Assembly (NCBI RefSeq): GCF_900109205.1
Contig: NZ_FNZB01000004.1
Coordinates: 124,001-188,000, forward strand
Reading direction: 5' to 3'
DNA: 64,000 bases
Origin: Sphingomonas sp. OV641
GTDB taxonomy: Bacteria > Pseudomonadota > Alphaproteobacteria > Sphingomonadales > Sphingomonadaceae
Positions 61,274 through 64,000 of the stretch are shown one piece after another. Position 1 is the first letter of the stretch. Every line of letters begins with the position of its first letter. Under the pieces are notes generated by a model. The model made no database searches, was not told where the DNA came from, and saw only the letters and a program-made list of their open reading frames with translations. The translations under genes were made by a program, and so were the position numbers.

Positions 61274-62947
61274 TCAGCCTCGTGCCGCCAAGCTGCCTAC
61301 GGCCGCTTCCTTCCGGATAGCGTCCGCGATGCATGCGACGGAAATCGCCTCATTGGCCCCATATTCGCCGACCACGCCGTTCAGCTTCGGCATTCCGCTT
61401 CGCCCGCCCTTGTGGTGGACGGCGATCACCTCCCAGCTGCCATAGTTGAAGACCGGGCTGCCGGAGCTGCCGCCCTCCGTCGGTGCGCGGTAATGCACCC
61501 GGCACACGCCCTCGATCTGCGGCCGGCCGCTCGCCGGGCCCTCATGGTCCAGCAGTTCATTGTCCTGGAAGGAGAAGGCGAGGTCGCGCCCACCGGGATA
61601 GCCGATCACATAGACGCGCGGCACCGTGCCGTCGCCGAGCTCCTCCGCACGGAGCGGCAGCTGCGTATTCGTCCTCAGCGGCCGGACATTGGGCACGCGC
61701 TCGGCCAGCCGAAGCAATGTCACGTCATGGCGCTGATTGTCGGATGACCAGAGGATTTCCGCCACCTGATAGGGCGTGCTGTCCACCGCTTCGAACACCA
61801 CCTCCGCCTCGTCTGGCTTCAGCGCGCGCTGGCGCGTGTTGCGGTCGACGAACTCGCCTGCCGCGTTCACCACGTGATAGTTGGTGACGATCAGCTGATC
61901 GTCCGGCGTCTCGAGCCCGAAGGCGGCAGCGGTGGTCAGAAAGGCGGTGCCGACGCGCTGCCCCGTCACGCTGTCACGCACGGAGGCGACCGCCTGCGCC
62001 CGTTCCATGCCGTTCTTCCACCATCGGTAGGATTGGAAGCCGGCATTGCCCAGCACCGCCTCGAACCGCCCGGCCTTGTCCTGGTCGTCCGCCGCGCTGA
62101 GCCGCGCGGTTTCGGCCCGCACTTCATCGACGGAAAGGTCGGCGGCGCCGTCCGGCTCCTGCGCCATGCGCACGTTGAGCGCGGCGACCAGATCATGCCC
62201 GCCGCTGCGCCCCTCGATATTCCAGGTCCGCAGCAATTCGCGCAGCGTGCTGCCGATCTGAAAGGCACTCGCCCCCTTGTCGGTGAGGAAGACCTTGAAA
62301 CGCTCCTGCGCCGCCTCCCAATCGCCCAGCGCAAGCGCCGCCGTGGCCGCCGATGCGCTTTGCCACGGCCCGCGTTGCTCCTCGGGCAAGGCATCGACTT
62401 GCGCCAGGATGTCGCGCGCGATCGCCGCCGGGTCCACCGGCGCCTTCCGGCCGATCTCCTGCGCTTTCGCCGAGAGGCCGAGCAGGTTGACGCCCTGCCA
62501 CGCATTGGCGACCGGATCATGTTCATAGGCGATGCGATAGGCGGTCAGCGCGTGATCCAGCGCCCAGCCGGCCAGCGCCGCATCATCGCCAGCGTCGAAG
62601 AACATCTCCTTGAACGCGCGCCCGATCAGCCCGGCCGCCTTCGCGCGTTCGGGATGGTCGGGCGGCAGATCGTCGCGCATCACGCGCAGCACGTCGATCG
62701 CCGCGGTCGGCCGGCCGCTCTCGATCAGTGCCTGGCCGTAGAGTCGCCGCGCACGCACATGGCCGGGATTTCGCCGGCGGATCTGTTCGGCAAGCTGCTC
62801 CACCTGTACGAAGGCGCGCACCGCGCGGAGCCGATCCAGCAACGCGACCGCCTCGTTCACCGTTTTGTCGTCGCCCGCCGCCTTCAACCGCGCGATCATC
62901 GCGTCCGTGGCATCGGGAGGGTCGAACGGTTCGGTCGGATCGGTCAT
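61274..62947 (-). CDS. TPR-trypsin fusion serine protease
   Basis: A 557-residue cytoplasmic protein with no signal peptide. Residues about 25-250 are helical TPR-like repeats (for example VEQLAEQIRRRNPGHVRARRLYGQALIESGRPTAAIDVL). The trypsin-like domain (about 318-545) has the catalytic triad H358 (TNYHVV), D408 (RHDVTLL) and S495 (GGSSGSPVF). The upstream hydrolase overlaps by ATGA. TPR plus trypsin fusions occur in bacterial conflict/effector systems. The protein may be kept inactive until its TPR part senses a partner. Confidence 0.85.
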   Translation of the reverse strand: MTDPTEPFDPPDATDAMIARLKAAGDDKTVNEAVALLDRLRAVRAFVQVEQLAEQIRRRNPGHVRARRLYGQALIESGRPTAAIDVLRVMRDDLPPDHPERAKAAGLIGRAFKEMFFDAGDDAALAGWALDHALTAYRIAYEHDPVANAWQGVNLLGLSAKAQEIGRKAPVDPAAIARDILAQVDALPEEQRGPWQSASAATAALALGDWEAAQERFKVFLTDKGASAFQIGSTLRELLRTWNIEGRSGGHDLVAALNVRMAQEPDGAADLSVDEVRAETARLSAADDQDKAGRFEAVLGNAGFQSYRWWKNGMERAQAVASVRDSVTGQRVGTAFLTTAAAFGLETPDDQLIVTNYHVVNAAGEFVDRNTRQRALKPDEAEVVFEAVDSTPYQVAEILWSSDNQRHDVTLLRLAERVPNVRPLRTNTQLPLRAEELGDGTVPRVYVIGYPGGRDLAFSFQDNELLDHEGPASGRPQIEGVCRVHYRAPTEGGSSGSPVFNYGSWEVIAVHHKGGRSGMPKLNGVVGEYGANEAISVACIADAIRKEAAVGSLAARG

Positions 62948-63891
62948 TCCGCTATTCCCAGAAGGCCGCGCAGCGCACGGCGGAACGCCGGCTGGCGCAG
63001 ATATTTGGTGCCCGAGTGGCGCCAGGCGCCGTCATTCTCCACCACAAGATCCTCCACCAGCCGCTCGCCGTTCGCCTTGAAGTCATTGGCGAGCAACGGG
63101 TCAAAGCCGCACACCGGGTCCAGCCGGTCGAACAGGTTGATCCAACCGCCGCGCAGCCGTTCGCCGGGAAAACCATCGTCGCGCGTCCATTCGGGCGCGA
63201 GCTGATCCTGCACCTCGTCCAGCCCGAGCGGGCTGCCGATCGTGATCAGCCCGTCGATCGCCGGGCAATCCGCCACACGTTTCAGGCAGTCGTAAGCGAT
63301 CACCGTGCCAAGGCTGTGCGAGACGACCACATGCGGCGCCGAGCGCGCCGCGCCGAGCGTGGCGACGCAGCGCTCGCGGATCGTCCGTCGGATCGGCAGC
63401 GGCGGCGGGCGGCCGGGCGGGGCGAAGGACGTGTCAAACAGATAATGATGCACGTCGCGCAGATAGGCTTCCAGAAAGCGCTTCTTCAGGAACCAGGGCA
63501 GCGGAATGCGCTCCAGCGCCGCGGGTGGGGCGTCCTCGGCCGCCATCCCGGCCGCTTCGTCCACCATCGCCGCGCCGCTTACCGCGGTCATCTTCGCGCG
63601 CAGCCCGATCAGAAAGGCTTCCTCCTCGGCGCTTTCCGGCTGGACGGGCGCCACATCACCGCCCGCATCGATCGCGGCCGGGCTGTTTTCCAGCACGCCT
63701 TCATAAGCCGCCAGATTCTCGTCCGGCGCCTCGTAGAGCAGGTCCGCCCAGTAAACGACGTCGCTGGTGATGCCGAGATCGCCCAGCGACAGCCCGTCCG
63801 TGCCGTCGCCCACCGCCGCGCGCCACAGGCGCAGCAGATCCTTGGCGGGCGGCTTGTTCGATATACCGTGAATGAAGGTGATATGGGGCAT
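62944..63891 (-). CDS. Alpha/beta hydrolase-fold protein
   Basis: A 315-residue protein with no signal peptide. HITFIHGISNKPP at the N-terminus is the first strand and oxyanion loop; VVVSHSLGTVIAYDCLKR near residue 188 is the nucleophile elbow S-x-S-x-G (catalytic Ser in SHSLG). The insertion between these (about 50-160) is large. C-terminal LFDRLDPVCGFD and a later His provide the remaining acid/base candidates. It overlaps the trypsin gene and is preceded by another co-directional gene, so it belongs to the same unit. Substrate unknown, lipase- or esterase-like. Confidence 0.82.
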   Translation of the reverse strand: MPHITFIHGISNKPPAKDLLRLWRAAVGDGTDGLSLGDLGITSDVVYWADLLYEAPDENLAAYEGVLENSPAAIDAGGDVAPVQPESAEEEAFLIGLRAKMTAVSGAAMVDEAAGMAAEDAPPAALERIPLPWFLKKRFLEAYLRDVHHYLFDTSFAPPGRPPPLPIRRTIRERCVATLGAARSAPHVVVSHSLGTVIAYDCLKRVADCPAIDGLITIGSPLGLDEVQDQLAPEWTRDDGFPGERLRGGWINLFDRLDPVCGFDPLLANDFKANGERLVEDLVVENDGAWRHSGTKYLRQPAFRRALRGLLGIAE

Positions 63892-63915
63892 GGGCCCGGT
63901 GCTCCCGCGCGATGC

Positions 63916-64000
63916 TCAGTCCAGCAGCGGATCCCCGCTTTCATCCTCGGGCACCCGGGCGATGTAATCGGCATCGCCGAAGTCCACCACCGCGCCCACG
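63916..64000 (-). CDS. 3' end of a third gene of the protease/hydrolase cluster
   Basis: An open frame runs from the window edge to TGA at 63918-63916, ending in an acidic sequence (VVDFGDADYIARVPEDE then SGDPLLD). It is 24 bases before the hydrolase start on the same strand. The product cannot be named from 27 residues; partners of this cluster elsewhere are often proteases. Confidence 0.55.
   Translation of the reverse strand, partial: VGAVVDFGDADYIARVPEDESGDPLLD

Noticed and set aside
61874..63205. 443-codon plus-strand frame opposite the trypsin and hydrolase genes
   Set aside because: The minus-strand frames carry intact catalytic motifs and a coupled overlap; this one has none.
1..64000. 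tRNA or rRNA genes
   Set aside because: No cloverleaf-like stretch with a GTTCRA arm or rRNA-like conserved block was noticed when reading the gaps; a covariance search would be decisive.

Overview
The window is high-GC DNA with alphaproteobacterial, sphingomonad-like content. Signs are the GC-rich codon use, a putative porin joined to a complete kdp operon, a fused caa3 oxidase, a Tim44-domain exported protein, and many short palindromes of the GTCAyyCCGGC...GCCGGGrTCCA and CCCCGGCGAAGGCCGGGG type. No tRNA, rRNA, CRISPR array, prophage or transposase was seen. It reads as chromosomal backbone with mostly metabolic, respiratory and envelope genes; the last 2.7 kb may be accessory.

Layout. 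0-13 kb: a 5'-truncated glutathione S-transferase, a VOC protein, a flavodoxin-like protein, a small DUF6968-like gene and a bile-acid/sodium symporter-like gene. Then comes a two-gene unit, mesX-mesD (B12-independent, folate-independent methionine synthesis), under a cobalamin riboswitch and a 20-bp palindromic operator next to a promoter. Next are an EamA transporter with an acyl-CoA ligase, a LysE exporter, an enoyl-CoA hydratase, a repeat cluster and an RTX-repeat protein. 13-22 kb: a tightly overlapping caa3-type cytochrome oxidase operon (subunit II with a cytochrome c domain, fused subunits I+III, a small membrane protein, CtaG-like assembly factor, tri-haem cytochrome), a GGDEF/EAL protein and an OmpA-like inner-membrane protein. 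23-32 kb: a tandem TetR regulator, about 1.1 kb of tandem noncoding repeats, a GPH-type sugar transporter, a GNAT enzyme, a cluster of DnaA-box-like sites, and a three-subunit molybdenum aldehyde oxidase (paoABC-like).

32-48 kb: L,D-transpeptidase, D-lactate dehydrogenase, dadA with a divergent Lrp regulator, an acyltransferase, an SMR exporter, an SDR, several small unknown genes, an M48 lipoprotein protease preceded by a coupled 32-residue membrane peptide, a coiled-coil lipoprotein, a second L,D-transpeptidase, and a pair of overlapping, apparently paralogous small genes, one of which looks like a modified-peptide precursor. 48-58 kb: a TorF-type porin, a 27-residue peptide, kdpFABCDE and a two-domain PilZ protein, all on one strand. 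58-64 kb: a SirB1-type protein, zinc-ribbon and Tim44-domain proteins, and, running off the end, an overlapping cluster of a TPR-trypsin protease, an alpha/beta hydrolase and the 3' end of a third gene.

The most interesting parts are the doubly controlled mesXD unit, the candidate peptide-precursor pair at 47.5-48.3 kb, the protease/hydrolase cluster at the right edge, and a 155-bp element with 12-bp terminal inverted repeats present three times. Functions are assigned by motif recognition only; no database search was run.
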